A stretch of 64,000 nucleotides of DNA from a bacterium (GCA_029945625.1 JAQSCW010000043.1:1-64000), one strand, 5' to 3'. Positions 24,526 through 34,610 are shown, counted from the stretch's first letter. Numbers and translations are program-made. Notes: a model not told the origin generated them from the letters alone.

Positions 24526-27474
24526 ATGAAAACATTTTACTTAAAATCAGTTTTAACAGGTGTCTTACTTACCTCTTCCATCCTGTTATTTGGCTCCGCT
24601 ACCGAAACTTCCCCTGTTTCAAAACCTTCCTTTCAGGAAAACAAAGGGCAGATCAGCGATCAATTTTACAAAGCCCGGCCCGATGTTTTGTTTTCGGGAA
24701 CTGACGAAAAATTAGTGTATCATTTAAAACAAACCGGCATCTCTTATCAACTCACGCAGGTTTCTTCCTGGAAAAACGCAGGGATTTTTGGTAAAAACTT
24801 TGGCAGATCAGTGCCCGATGAGAGCCGTATGCCTGCAGAGTTAACGAGTTATCGCATCGATATTTCGTGGATCAATTGCAACCCAAAATCTGCCATTGTA
24901 AAAGGGGAAACCCGTGCAGGTTTTGATAATTTTTATCTAGAATCCTGTCCAAATGGCGCCACCGAGGTGAAAAGCTACGCCGATGTCACCTACAAAAATT
25001 TATATCCCGGCATCGATTTGAAATGGTACGAAAAAAACGGACACCTTAAATATGATTATGCGATGGCCGCCGGAGCAGATTATACGCAACTTAAATTGGA
25101 ATTTAATGGCGCCCAAAATATTCGCATCGGAAAAAATGGTCAACTTATTATCTCTACGCCTCTCGGAGAATTAACCGAAGAGGCGCCACGTGTTGAACAA
25201 GGAGGACGCCTCTTAGCTTCTCATTGGCAAATAAATGGAAACGTGGTTTCATTTTTTATCACGGGAATTGATTCCAAAAAACCCTATACCATCGATCCCC
25301 TTGTACGTCTCTGGGGCACGTTTTACGGGGGTTCAGGTACAGATTGGACCTTTGATTGTTCGGTAGACATTAAGGGATATCTTTACAGCGCCGGCGCGGC
25401 TTCATCCGCTAATTTACAATCCATTGCCACCGTGGGAGCTTATCAAACAACCATGGCAGGCGGTACAGGCGGTGATGCCTTTCTCGTTAAATTTAATCCT
25501 GCAGGTGTTAGGCAATGGGGAACTTATTTTGGCGGCACAGGAACTGATTACGCGTATGCATGCAGGGTAGACACGATGGGGGATATTTACATGTCGGGGG
25601 GCACTACCAGCACCAACAGTGCCGTGATGACTACTCCCGGTTGTTATCAATCAGTGTATGGCGGAGGAGGCAGTGCCAGCAGTTTGGGAGATATTATGCT
25701 GGCGAAGTTTAATGCAAGTGGTCTGCGAATTTGGTCAACGTATGCGGGAGGTGCCGGAGATGAAGCCACCTGGACCATGACGAATGATTTTCAAAATAAT
25801 ATTTATATCACGGGACAAACAACCTCGCTCAGCACCACCGGTATCGCCAGTCCCTCTTCTCATCAGCCGGCTTTGGCCGGAGGAACAGATGCGTTTTTAA
25901 TGAAATTCGATCCAAGCGGCGTACGATTATGGGGCACCTATTATGGCGGTAACGGTAATGACGGTGCCGGAGGTTGCACAACTGACGCATTGGGAAATGT
26001 TTACATGGGAGGCATCAGCACTTCCACCGCTTCTATTTCTACACCCGGGAGTCATCAACCTTCTTATGGCGGCAGCACTACCAGCGGAGCCGTGGGACCG
26101 GGAGATGCCTTTTTGGTGAAGTTCAATTCTTCCGGTGTTAGACAATGGGGTACGTATTATGGTGGTACCGGAAACGAAGTTATTTATTCCTGCGCAACAG
26201 ACCCTAGCGGCAATATTTATTTTTCGGGTACGTCCACCTCCATTAACGGCACTACTATTGCCTCTCCGGGAAGTCATCAGCCGAATTTTGGTGCAGGGGG
26301 CAGCGATGCCATGCTGGTGAAATTTAATTCGGCGGGAATCCGACAGTGGGGCACGTATTATGGAACTCTGGTGATTGAGTATGGTGCAGGTATTAGTATC
26401 GACAAATTAAACGGGTATATCTATTTTTCAGGAGAAACTGCTTTTAATGGTACGTCGGCAGGTACCACCATTGCGACACCTTGTGCCTATCAATATACCT
26501 ATGGCGGAGGATCGCAAGACGCCTTTTTGACTAAATTTGATTTTCAAGGCCAACGAATTTGGGGGACTTATTACGGGGGAAATGGTCTTGAAGATTGGAC
26601 AAGTGTAGCGGTTGATGGTCTGGGAGCCGTGTACATGGTAGGAGAAACATCCACTGCTACAGGAACTGTTATGAGCAGCGCAGGGGCACATCAAACGGCT
26701 TATGGCGGCGGATCATACGATGGGTTTATTGTAAAATTTGACGGATGCAAAGCAGTTACCCCTTCAGCGGTAGCAACATCCACTGTTTGCAAAGGTTATC
26801 CCATGGTATTAAGTTCATCGCAAACATGCGGCCTCAAATGGTACAGCGATTCTACCCTCGCAAATTTAATTTATTCAGGTGGTAACTTTACTACCAATGC
26901 CATTACTTCAGATACTATATTTTATTATGTGGATGTTTCCTGCGGTTCAGCTTCCGCAAAATCAGTGGCGCATGTCACAGTGATTCCCGGTCCGACAATC
27001 AGCATCTTTACAACATATTCTGTGATTTGTAAAGGAGAAACAACAACTCTTGTACCTGTAGGTGCTAATAATTATACCTGGAGTAATTCTTCAAGTCCTT
27101 ACACCATTACCGTATCACCATCAGTAACCACAGTGTATTCCGTTTCCGGAACTACGTTTAATGGCGGTTGTGCTACCAATACCACACTTGCCATTCAAGT
27201 AAACGAGTGTCTTGGTTTGGACCAAAGTACAGTAGGTCCTACATTAAATTTGCAGATCTTTCCCAATCCAAGTGAAACTAGTTTTACAGTGAGTGGCAAC
27301 AAAACATCTGAACTTTTAATCAGCAATCAATTGGGTGAAGTCGTTCGGCAAGTGCAGTTAGAGGCCTCCAATCAATTTAAAGTTACTATTGATGACCTGC
27401 CAAATGGAATTTATTTTATCCGCGCGCGATCAGAATCAGCAGTAAGTACCGGAAAAGTAATTGTGTTGAAATAG
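24526..27474 (+). CDS. SBBP-repeat beta-propeller protein secreted by T9SS
   Basis: A 982-residue secreted protein. After the signal peptide comes a DUF7948-like beta domain (about 30-260, starting FQENKGQISDQFY), then six or seven SBBP repeats of about 60 residues, each with a WGTYYGG core (for example RQWGTYYGGTGNEVIYS), which form a beta-propeller. Two Ig-like segments follow (about 740-885; VCKGYPMVLSSSQTC and VICKGETTTLVPVG), and the last 75 residues are a T9SS type A sorting domain (LQIFPNPSETSFTVSG). Such proteins are common Bacteroidota surface adhesin-like proteins. Codon usage fits the neighbours. The ATG at 24526 is used because it opens the signal peptide. Confidence 0.85.
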   Translation: MKTFYLKSVLTGVLLTSSILLFGSATETSPVSKPSFQENKGQISDQFYKARPDVLFSGTDEKLVYHLKQTGISYQLTQVSSWKNAGIFGKNFGRSVPDESRMPAELTSYRIDISWINCNPKSAIVKGETRAGFDNFYLESCPNGATEVKSYADVTYKNLYPGIDLKWYEKNGHLKYDYAMAAGADYTQLKLEFNGAQNIRIGKNGQLIISTPLGELTEEAPRVEQGGRLLASHWQINGNVVSFFITGIDSKKPYTIDPLVRLWGTFYGGSGTDWTFDCSVDIKGYLYSAGAASSANLQSIATVGAYQTTMAGGTGGDAFLVKFNPAGVRQWGTYFGGTGTDYAYACRVDTMGDIYMSGGTTSTNSAVMTTPGCYQSVYGGGGSASSLGDIMLAKFNASGLRIWSTYAGGAGDEATWTMTNDFQNNIYITGQTTSLSTTGIASPSSHQPALAGGTDAFLMKFDPSGVRLWGTYYGGNGNDGAGGCTTDALGNVYMGGISTSTASISTPGSHQPSYGGSTTSGAVGPGDAFLVKFNSSGVRQWGTYYGGTGNEVIYSCATDPSGNIYFSGTSTSINGTTIASPGSHQPNFGAGGSDAMLVKFNSAGIRQWGTYYGTLVIEYGAGISIDKLNGYIYFSGETAFNGTSAGTTIATPCAYQYTYGGGSQDAFLTKFDFQGQRIWGTYYGGNGLEDWTSVAVDGLGAVYMVGETSTATGTVMSSAGAHQTAYGGGSYDGFIVKFDGCKAVTPSAVATSTVCKGYPMVLSSSQTCGLKWYSDSTLANLIYSGGNFTTNAITSDTIFYYVDVSCGSASAKSVAHVTVIPGPTISIFTTYSVICKGETTTLVPVGANNYTWSNSSSPYTITVSPSVTTVYSVSGTTFNGGCATNTTLAIQVNECLGLDQSTVGPTLNLQIFPNPSETSFTVSGNKTSELLISNQLGEVVRQVQLEASNQFKVTIDDLPNGIYFIRARSESAVSTGKVIVLK

Positions 27475-27620
27475 AACTTATTTTTGTGTTCCACGCACGC
27501 GTCTGGTTAACCATAGCTTGCCTCACGGTGAGTCTAAAAATCTCCTTTTCATGAGACTAAGTTAGCCTGTTGCATTCGGGCAGCCGGAACTGTTGCGAAA
27601 ATAGTAAGGCACTGTTCTTA

Positions 27621-28901
27621 TCACATCTTCCCGGCCACACACTCAATCAGGTCTTTTTTCTGAAAGTATTTATTGGCCAGGTCGCGCAGCTCAGTCGGTG
27701 TCACCGTTTTCACCGCAGTAAAATAATTATCGAAGTACGAATAATCAAGTCCGAATTCCCAAATGGATTTGAATTTATCGGCAAGTGCAAAAGGCCCATC
27801 CACACTTCTTAAAAAATTACCGAGTATATAATTGCGCACTGTCTCCAACTCTGAAGTATCTATCAAATCATCACGCAGTCGTTTGAGTTCCTTGTAGGTC
27901 TCCTCTAGAGTTGGATTGGTTACATCGGCACCCACTTCCGTTGAAATAAAAAAGTAACCACCATGCACCAAATTGTTTAATCCACTTCCAATGCCATACG
28001 TATAACCCTTGTCCTCCCTAATATTAGCCATCAAACGCGACCCGAAATATCCACCCAAAATCGTATTCAATACCTGAAACTTGTAATAATCGGGATGTGT
28101 TTTATTAAATAATAATCGCCCAATACGAATGGCCGATTGAATGGCATCGTCCTTATTGATAAAGTGTTTAGTGGCGGTACTGCTGTGTGCAATTACGGGT
28201 GTATTGCTGATCACGGAGTTGCTATTCCCCCAATTATCTCCAAAAAATTGATTGAGTGTGTCCTCCAGATCGTGCGGCAAATTGCCCGAAGCAATAATGC
28301 TACAATTCTTGTGGGTATAATGGTGATTAAAAAAATCTCTCAGGTCATCCGTCTTAATACGTTCAAAATCTTCGTCATTTACCTGAATTCCATAAGGATG
28401 TTTTTCTCCGAATAACAGTTCAGTAAATCGTCTTCTCACCAGCACACTTACCTTTTGCGAGTTAATGGTGTATTTTTGATGTTTGTTGGAGATATGGATG
28501 CGGAATTCGGTGTCAGGGAAAGTAGGATACTTGAGCAATTCCTCAATATATTTCAGCGTCTGCGTAAGATACTTATTGAGCGAAAACACAGTTATAGTGG
28601 CAAAATCCTGCTCTACCTGTAATTCCAGAAATGAGCCGTAAAAATCGATCCCGTCGCTTAATTGATCGGCTGTAAATGAACGCGTGCCACTCTCGAGCAT
28701 GGTATTGGTAGTGGAAGCCACCAAAGTACTGGCCTGCTGGTACATGCCGGCTCTGAAAATAAATTCAATCTTAGTAATTTCCTGACTTCCCGCCGAAAGA
28801 GAGAAAAAATCAATTCCATTTTTCAATTGAGATTGTTTGGTTTTAATCACATCAATGCTGTTGATGGTCTTAAATGCGGGAGCAATGGTTCTTTCTAACA
28901 T
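27621..28901 (-). CDS. M16 peptidase-like subunit lacking the metal motif
   Basis: A 426-residue member of the M16 (pitrilysin/processing peptidase) family. The fold is clear (IEFIFRAGMYQQ, then RRRFTELLFGEKHPYG, and KGYTYGIGSGLNNLVHGGYF near the R/Y substrate-contact site), but the HxxEH zinc motif expected near residue 60 is replaced by VASTTNTMLESG. It is therefore probably the non-catalytic half of a two-subunit peptidase whose active half is encoded at 31338-32576 in the same operon. It starts 3 bases after the preceding glycosyltransferase. Function: envelope or peptide processing, not further defined. Confidence 0.85.
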   Translation of the reverse strand: MLERTIAPAFKTINSIDVIKTKQSQLKNGIDFFSLSAGSQEITKIEFIFRAGMYQQASTLVASTTNTMLESGTRSFTADQLSDGIDFYGSFLELQVEQDFATITVFSLNKYLTQTLKYIEELLKYPTFPDTEFRIHISNKHQKYTINSQKVSVLVRRRFTELLFGEKHPYGIQVNDEDFERIKTDDLRDFFNHHYTHKNCSIIASGNLPHDLEDTLNQFFGDNWGNSNSVISNTPVIAHSSTATKHFINKDDAIQSAIRIGRLLFNKTHPDYYKFQVLNTILGGYFGSRLMANIREDKGYTYGIGSGLNNLVHGGYFFISTEVGADVTNPTLEETYKELKRLRDDLIDTSELETVRNYILGNFLRSVDGPFALADKFKSIWEFGLDYSYFDNYFTAVKTVTPTELRDLANKYFQKKDLIECVAGKM

Positions 28902-28904
28902 AAT

Positions 28905-30731
28905 TTAAATATTTGCTTTTGAAATTTTTGTGATTCCTTTTCCATTTAGTTGGAAAAGTTTGAAGGACTCAATTTGAATGTTTATTTCTTGTTTTTCAAC
29001 ATTCCATAAATAAGCCACTATCCGTTTTACATTTATTGGAATAGTCCCACTCACCAAACATGTGGTAAAATGACTAGTTCCATTCCAGTTATAGTTTACT
29101 AAATTAAGTGGTGTGCGAATAAACTGGTCTCCCTCATTCTCCTTGGTACTTGTAATCTGCAATACAAGCCAGGCATTAAAAGGTATTGGAACTTGTTTCA
29201 CGCTAAATGTGAATTCAGCTAACAATGGGTCAGCAGAACTAAAAGTGGTATCGAGGGCCTCATAGGTGTTGTAATACTCAAAATTACCCGAAAACACGGG
29301 ATACAAATTCTTTGAAACTACCACCTTTCGCGCGATGGGTTCACGGCGCTTCAATAAACGAAAACCCCAATCTTCCTCAGCGGCCAACTCCGAATAATAG
29401 GCATCGTAATAGGGTTTATCCTGCTTGTAGGCCAAGGCATAATCACAATTCATCTGAAGGGCCTCAGGCGAAGTCATGTGATTTAATTTGAGACGACTGT
29501 TATAATTTAGAAATCCATAGAAAAATTCCCGCACCCTGTGACCACCAATTGTAATAGGTTGTTTTGTCAGCTTTTGTTCAGAAACCAACATCTCATAAAA
29601 CCGAGCAGGCATGGTTTCATATACCCGCCAGGGATGCACCCTAAAATTCAGTAACATCACAAATTGTATGGTAAACAGGACCGGGAAAATCATAAAAAGT
29701 CCTTGCACCGCAAGTTTTTGTTCGTTCACCATCAAACCAAGCGTCATTATAAAAAATACATAAAAGAAGAGGCCGGTGCGGTCCTCCGGATAATTGACAT
29801 GCAACACTTGTTTCAATAAATAAAAACAGAGTATGAGTGCGCAAAGACTCAAAAAAGACAAAGCGAAATTATTGTTCAGTAAAAACTCTGACTTTTCCTT
29901 TGCCAGCCGCATGAGCCAGTATACCGCCATGGTTGCAAAAATGGCAAGGATCAAGCTCATTACAAAAATGTTTTTTAGCAGTAGTGTTTCAATGAGCGAT
30001 TCAAACGTCACTTTCCAGTAACTCTCACCGCCCCCATAATACAGCGCTCCGTTTTCTTTCAGGTAAAAGGCATACTTTACCCAAAACAGGATGAGACCGG
30101 CATGCAGCAGAAGAGCCACTATTGTTCTCCATTTAAAGAGGAACCTATTTCTGGCCTGATAAAATACCACAATAGCGGTGGTCACTGCAACAACCAACAC
30201 GAGCGTTAAATTTGAACTTAACGCAAACTGTGAGAATAATAGAAATTTGAGAAAATGACGAAAGGCACCGTAACGTATGTACACAAAAAAGTAATACATG
30301 CTAAGCACAAGAAAAGCCATTGAAAAGCCATAACCACGGCATAAAGAATAAAAACCAACAAAATTATAACTCAAAATAAATGCACTGCTAAAAAAAATCT
30401 TGGGGTAAACACCCCTCAGTAATTTATTGAATTTAAAAACCGAATAGGAAAGCAGAAGGAACGCACCCATACAAGGAATCCGTAATGACCACACCGAAGA
30501 ACCAAATAGTTTGAAAAATACCCAGGAAGTAGCGCTGGTGAGAAAATGTCCGTTAGCATCAGGATGTGCGTAAAAGGGAATAAAATCACCGGGCTGAATA
30601 TAATATAAAAAGGTGGCCACCTCATCGTGTGAAAAAGGTACCAACACCGAACGAAGCGCCACTATAACAAACACCAGGGCACTTACGACCCAATATACAT
30701 TATCAAAGTGTTTTTCGGGGAGTACCTTCAT
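28905..30731 (-). CDS. GT39-like polytopic membrane glycosyltransferase
   Basis: A 608-residue inner-membrane protein with about eleven hydrophobic segments in residues 15-370 and a soluble periplasmic domain of about 200 residues. FSHDEVATFLYY near residue 35 supplies the acidic residue expected in GT-C enzymes of the PMT/ArnT type, and FYAHPDANGHFLTSAT follows in the first loop. The membrane topology and position of the acidic motif, rather than strong family motifs, support the call. It lies in an operon with coaD (1 base gap) and the two M16 genes. The acceptor is unknown. Confidence 0.7.
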   Translation of the reverse strand: MKVLPEKHFDNVYWVVSALVFVIVALRSVLVPFSHDEVATFLYYIQPGDFIPFYAHPDANGHFLTSATSWVFFKLFGSSVWSLRIPCMGAFLLLSYSVFKFNKLLRGVYPKIFFSSAFILSYNFVGFYSLCRGYGFSMAFLVLSMYYFFVYIRYGAFRHFLKFLLFSQFALSSNLTLVLVVAVTTAIVVFYQARNRFLFKWRTIVALLLHAGLILFWVKYAFYLKENGALYYGGGESYWKVTFESLIETLLLKNIFVMSLILAIFATMAVYWLMRLAKEKSEFLLNNNFALSFLSLCALILCFYLLKQVLHVNYPEDRTGLFFYVFFIMTLGLMVNEQKLAVQGLFMIFPVLFTIQFVMLLNFRVHPWRVYETMPARFYEMLVSEQKLTKQPITIGGHRVREFFYGFLNYNSRLKLNHMTSPEALQMNCDYALAYKQDKPYYDAYYSELAAEEDWGFRLLKRREPIARKVVVSKNLYPVFSGNFEYYNTYEALDTTFSSADPLLAEFTFSVKQVPIPFNAWLVLQITSTKENEGDQFIRTPLNLVNYNWNGTSHFTTCLVSGTIPINVKRIVAYLWNVEKQEINIQIESFKLFQLNGKGITKISKANI

Positions 30732-30732
30732 C

Positions 30733-31338
30733 CTACTCTAATAAATAATTCCGGTGTCGGCCAAAAGGCTCAAGCGTTCTGATACCTGATGAACTAATGT
30801 GCTCAAATTCTTTGTCACAGAAAATATTTACGATTTTAATATCGGGCATCAGCTCCTGAATATAACGGTACTGATTTTGTTCGTATTGAAAATCGGTTGA
30901 GTTTCTGAGGCCCCGAATTACTGTCACATCATGTCCCAGTGAACTAATAAAATCGGTCAGCAAGCTGTCATATTGTTCCACCTGCCTGTTATTTAAAGTG
31001 GTAGGCACTTTATAAGGATGGCCGTCCTTTTCGGGATTTTTACCAAAAGCAACAATCACCTTGTCAAAAATGCGCTCGGCCTTTTGCAACACATTATAAT
31101 GTCCTTTATGAAAAGGATTAAAACTGCCGGCAAACACGGCTACCTTGGGCTGAAAGGCCGCCACATAAGCCGCGTTAAGTTCGGCATGGATTTGTTTTTC
31201 AAGAAAACTCAATCGCAAGTTTACATAAAGAGGGAGAGAAAGTGATTGATGGATCTTAAATTGCTTTAGTTCATGGTCCATCACCTCGGCCAGTGTGGGC
31301 TGCGAGGAAAAGAAATAGGAGTCGGTAAATCGATTCAT
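30733..31338 (-). CDS. coaD: Phosphopantetheine adenylyltransferase with N-terminal extension
   Basis: A 201-residue protein whose C-terminal 145 residues are CoaD, which joins 4'-phosphopantetheine and ATP to dephospho-CoA. Motifs are AVFAGSFNPFHKGHYNVLQ (T/HxGH nucleotide site), VIRGLRNSTDFQYEQNQ and HISSSGIRTL. Usual CoaD is about 160 residues; here about 60 extra residues (SLPLYVNLRLSFLEKQIHAE region) precede the domain and are not recognised. The ATG at 31338 overlaps the stop of the M16 gene (TAATG); an earlier start would lie inside that gene. coaE, the next step, is at 36483 on the other strand. Confidence 0.87.
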   Translation of the reverse strand: MNRFTDSYFFSSQPTLAEVMDHELKQFKIHQSLSLPLYVNLRLSFLEKQIHAELNAAYVAAFQPKVAVFAGSFNPFHKGHYNVLQKAERIFDKVIVAFGKNPEKDGHPYKVPTTLNNRQVEQYDSLLTDFISSLGHDVTVIRGLRNSTDFQYEQNQYRYIQELMPDIKIVNIFCDKEFEHISSSGIRTLEPFGRHRNYLLE

Positions 31339-32576
31339 TATTTTTTGGCTAAATAATACAAGGTACTGCAATTACTTTCATTCAAAATCAAATTGGCTTG
31401 CTGCATCAAATCTTCGCGTGTTACGGCCGCATACTTCTCAATCTCCTGATTAATAAGATCGGCATCGCCCAATAACTCGGAAATGGCGAGATTTGTTGCT
31501 TTGGTGAGCACATCGGTCTCGCTGAAGGTAACACTCGATTCTACTTTGTTCTTACATTTCTGTAATTCGTCTTCCGCCACCAATTCCTTTTTTAATTTCT
31601 CCAATTCATCCAGAATTCCTTTTTCAGCGTCTTCCATTTTTACATGAGCGGGGGTCTTCCCGCTAATCACAAACAATCCTTTGTCAAAATCACCCATCAC
31701 ATAGGCGCTTAACTCGGTAAACAGTTCTTTGTCTTTAATAAGTGATTTGTAAAGTCGTGATGAATTTCCCCGGCTCAGTATATCGGAGAGAATATCTATG
31801 GTATGATACTCATTGTCTTTTCGCGAGCACATATGATAGGCCTTATAAATAGAATCAGCCGGAACGTCGCGTTCAACAGTGAGTCGCCGCGCTTCTTGTT
31901 GTTTTGGTTCGGCAGGCAGATGACGCAGGGGTCTTATTCCCGCAGGAATCGGCTCAAACCATTTTTCGGCCAACAATTTTACTTGTGCGGGATCTATATT
32001 TCCTGCCACCACCAAAATGGCATTGGAAGGATTATAATGTTTTTGAAAGAAATTCCTCACGTCACCCATACGAGCATCCTCAATGTGTTTTATCTCTTTC
32101 CCAATGGTGGCCCACTTATAAGGGTGTGTTTTATATGCCAGAGGTCGTAACAACAACCACACATCGCCATAGGGTTGATTCAAGTAGCGCTGCTTAAACT
32201 CTTCGATCACCACATTGCGCTGAACTTCCAAACTTTTATCGGTAAATGCCAGACTGAGCATACGGTCACTCTCCAGCCAAAAGGCGGTTTCGATATTCTC
32301 GGCCGGTACCGAACAATAATAATTCGTAATGTCGTTGGTTGTAAAGGCATTATTATCACCACCCACTAATTGCAGAGGCTCGTCGTAGCTTGGTACGTTT
32401 ACACTTCCCCCAAACATGAGATGTTCGAACAAATGCGCAAATCCCGTCATGCTTTCATCTTCGTCGCGGGCACCCACATCGTATAAAATATTGATACAGG
32501 CAAGAGGGGTACTCGTATCCTGATGCACGATTACCTGAAGATTATTTTTAAGTTTGAATTTGCTGAACTCTATCAT
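31338..32576 (-). CDS. M16 zinc peptidase, catalytic subunit
   Basis: A 412-residue M16 peptidase. FAHLFEHLMFGGS carries the inverted zinc motif HxxEH at about residues 47-51, and the downstream zinc glutamate is in VVIEEFKQRY. The C-terminal half has the second M16 domain. No signal peptide is evident, so it may be cytoplasmic or secreted by another route. It is the first gene of a four-gene minus-strand operon that ends with its non-catalytic relative; together they may form a heterodimer like the mitochondrial processing peptidase. Start at ATG 32576. Confidence 0.92.
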   Translation of the reverse strand: MIEFSKFKLKNNLQVIVHQDTSTPLACINILYDVGARDEDESMTGFAHLFEHLMFGGSVNVPSYDEPLQLVGGDNNAFTTNDITNYYCSVPAENIETAFWLESDRMLSLAFTDKSLEVQRNVVIEEFKQRYLNQPYGDVWLLLRPLAYKTHPYKWATIGKEIKHIEDARMGDVRNFFQKHYNPSNAILVVAGNIDPAQVKLLAEKWFEPIPAGIRPLRHLPAEPKQQEARRLTVERDVPADSIYKAYHMCSRKDNEYHTIDILSDILSRGNSSRLYKSLIKDKELFTELSAYVMGDFDKGLFVISGKTPAHVKMEDAEKGILDELEKLKKELVAEDELQKCKNKVESSVTFSETDVLTKATNLAISELLGDADLINQEIEKYAAVTREDLMQQANLILNESNCSTLYYLAKK

Positions 32577-32642
32577 AATTAGAATAAGAACCTAAAATTA
32601 AAGATTAAACACTAGAATCGGTATTAATTAGGGACACTTAGT

Positions 32643-33593
32643 TCAGAACTTTAGCGTATGGAGCCTGGCAAGCGACTCTTTGAATTCGGAGAAAATCTCA
32701 GCCAAAACAAGTGCAGCCGGCTTCAGTTCTTTAATGGAAGCGCTTACTTGACCTATCTCCAGTTCTCCTTCCTCCAAATCGCCCTCAAACATCCCTTTTT
32801 TTGCTCTGGCCTTGCCCAGCAGCTCACTCAATTCTTCCACAGAGGCTCCCCGTTTCTCGGCCGCATTCACCTGCTCAAAAAATTTATTTCTTAATAATCG
32901 CACAGGTGTTAGTTGTTTTAAAGTAAGTTGGGTATCGCTCTCGTTCGCATGCAGTATGGCAGTCTTAAAATTAGAATGGGCGCTACTTTCAGGAGTTACC
33001 ACAAAACGCGACCCAATTTGTACCCCTTCTGCTCCAAGGGCAAACGCCGCGGCCATTTGCTCCCCCGAGCCTATGCCTCCCGCAGCGATGAGTGGGATTT
33101 TCACGGCCTTCCGAATCAAGGGAATCAACACCATGGTTGTAATCTCTTCCCTTCCATTATGTCCCCCCGCCTCAAAGCCCTCTGCCACAATGGCGTCAAC
33201 ACCGGCCTCTTCACATTTGAGCGCAAATTTAAGCGCACTTACCACATGCACCACGGTGATTCCTCTTTCCTTTAGCCTGCTGGTCCATGTTTTTGGGTTG
33301 CCCGCACTGGTAAAAATAATTTTCACGCCTTCGTCAAAGATTACTTGCATCAGCTGATCAATATCGGGATACAGGAGGGGCACATTAACACCAAACGGCT
33401 TGTTGGTAGCCGCTTTACATTTTCGAATATGCTCTCGCAATACCTCCGGGTACATACTTCCTGATCCAATTAAGCCCAAACCACCCGCATTGCTCACTGC
33501 ACTGGCCAATTCCCAGCCACTGCACCAGATCATTCCTGCCTGAATAACAGGAATCTCAATGGCAAATAAAGAACAAATTCTGTTTTCCTTCAT
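32643..33593 (-). CDS. Nitronate monooxygenase / FabK-like flavin enzyme
   Basis: A 316-residue TIM-barrel FMN protein of the nitronate monooxygenase/2-nitropropane dioxygenase family. It shows PVIQAGMIWCSGWELASAVS at the N-terminus, AEGFEAGGHNGR with the active-site histidine, and IPLIAAGGIGSGEQMAAAFA with GAEGVQIGSRFV for FMN binding. The same fold includes FabK, the flavin enoyl-ACP reductase II, and the sequence is close enough to both that a FabK role cannot be excluded. It is monocistronic, with its start at 33593. Confidence 0.85.
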   Translation of the reverse strand: MKENRICSLFAIEIPVIQAGMIWCSGWELASAVSNAGGLGLIGSGSMYPEVLREHIRKCKAATNKPFGVNVPLLYPDIDQLMQVIFDEGVKIIFTSAGNPKTWTSRLKERGITVVHVVSALKFALKCEEAGVDAIVAEGFEAGGHNGREEITTMVLIPLIRKAVKIPLIAAGGIGSGEQMAAAFALGAEGVQIGSRFVVTPESSAHSNFKTAILHANESDTQLTLKQLTPVRLLRNKFFEQVNAAEKRGASVEELSELLGKARAKKGMFEGDLEEGELEIGQVSASIKELKPAALVLAEIFSEFKESLARLHTLKF

Positions 33594-33684
33594 ACGTCCT
33601 CCAATTTAAATGAGAAATTTACACTTTTCTCTTCAAAAACCGGGTGATGCATCCCCTAAATGAAAAACTTTTAAATTATATTTA

Positions 33685-33692
33685 TATATTTG
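33685..33692 (+). promoter_or_regulatory. -7 box of the DUF6089 gene
   Basis: TATATTTG is an exact TAnnTTTG match. It covers an upstream TTG at 33690, so it decides for the ATG at 33714 as start. Confidence 0.6.
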
Positions 33693-33713
33693 ATTTCCCG
33701 TCGGGTATATAAT

Positions 33714-34610
33714 ATGAGATTTCTGTTGGTATTTCTTCTTTTAAATTGCGCGTTCCTGCTAAAATCGCAGTGGCGATGGGACTATGGAGCAACATTGGGT
33801 TTCAGTAATTATTTGGGAGATATTGGCGGAAAAGAAAAAACCCGGCGCGATTTTGCGGCCGATATGAAATTGGCTAAAACCCGATGGAATGTGGGTGGAT
33901 TTATCCGTCATCGCTGGAAACCTAAGTTGTCGTGGAAATTTGCCGTGGATTATCTGAGAATAGAGGGCGACGACCATTTATCTACAAATGCCGGCAGGTA
34001 TTACCGCAATTTTAATTTCAGGAACGATATATACGACCTTGCGTATACATTTGAATACTTCTTTTATACGAATAACGATATTGGAAATAATCAGCGGTTC
34101 CAAAACCAATTCAGAGCCTATGCCTTTATTGGGGGAGGCGCTTTCTATTCAAATCCTAAAAGTTACTACCGGGGTGAATACGTGAGTTTGCAACCACATG
34201 CCACCGAAGGGGTCATTTACCATAAATGGAACATGAATATCCCTATGGGCGCAGGTTTTTATTTCACCGTCAATCGTCGCAACCGCCTTGGTTTTGAGAT
34301 CAATTACCGCAAAACTTTTACCGATTATCTTGACGACATAAGTGGAAATTATCCCGCCACTCCACCGGGTTCCGAATATGAACAAGGTTTGGTGCTCAGA
34401 ACTACCGAATTGAACCGCGAAGATAATCCGGGCGCTTATGATTCACATACCTGGGGCATGAAACGCGGCGATAGTAAACACAAAGATGCCTACGCCACCA
34501 TGAGCTTCAGCTATAGCCGCGTGATAAGAGGTCGCGCCACATTTTACCGTCCGGGCGGAGGATTCTTTAATAAGAAACGGAAAGGACGCAAGATTAGGGC
34601 TAAGTTTTAG
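33714..34610 (+). CDS. DUF6089-type outer-membrane beta-barrel protein
   Basis: A 298-residue exported protein with signal peptide RFLLVFLLLNCAFLLKSQ. The mature part begins WRWDYGATLGFSNYLGDIGG, the opening typical of DUF6089 proteins, and contains FRNDIYDLAYTFEYFFY and AYAFIGGGAFYSNPK, alternating strands of an outer-membrane barrel. An Arg/Lys-rich tail ends the protein. Members are often found in Bacteroidota near isoprenoid or envelope genes; function not established. The ATG at 33714 is chosen because the alternative TTG lies inside the promoter. Confidence 0.82.
   Translation: MRFLLVFLLLNCAFLLKSQWRWDYGATLGFSNYLGDIGGKEKTRRDFAADMKLAKTRWNVGGFIRHRWKPKLSWKFAVDYLRIEGDDHLSTNAGRYYRNFNFRNDIYDLAYTFEYFFYTNNDIGNNQRFQNQFRAYAFIGGGAFYSNPKSYYRGEYVSLQPHATEGVIYHKWNMNIPMGAGFYFTVNRRNRLGFEINYRKTFTDYLDDISGNYPATPPGSEYEQGLVLRTTELNREDNPGAYDSHTWGMKRGDSKHKDAYATMSFSYSRVIRGRATFYRPGGGFFNKKRKGRKIRAKF

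Noticed and set aside
25316-26745. Direct repeats in the SBBP gene as a DNA repeat or CRISPR-like array
   Set aside because: They are protein-level beta-propeller repeats with varied DNA and no constant spacer; no CRISPR array was seen in the window.
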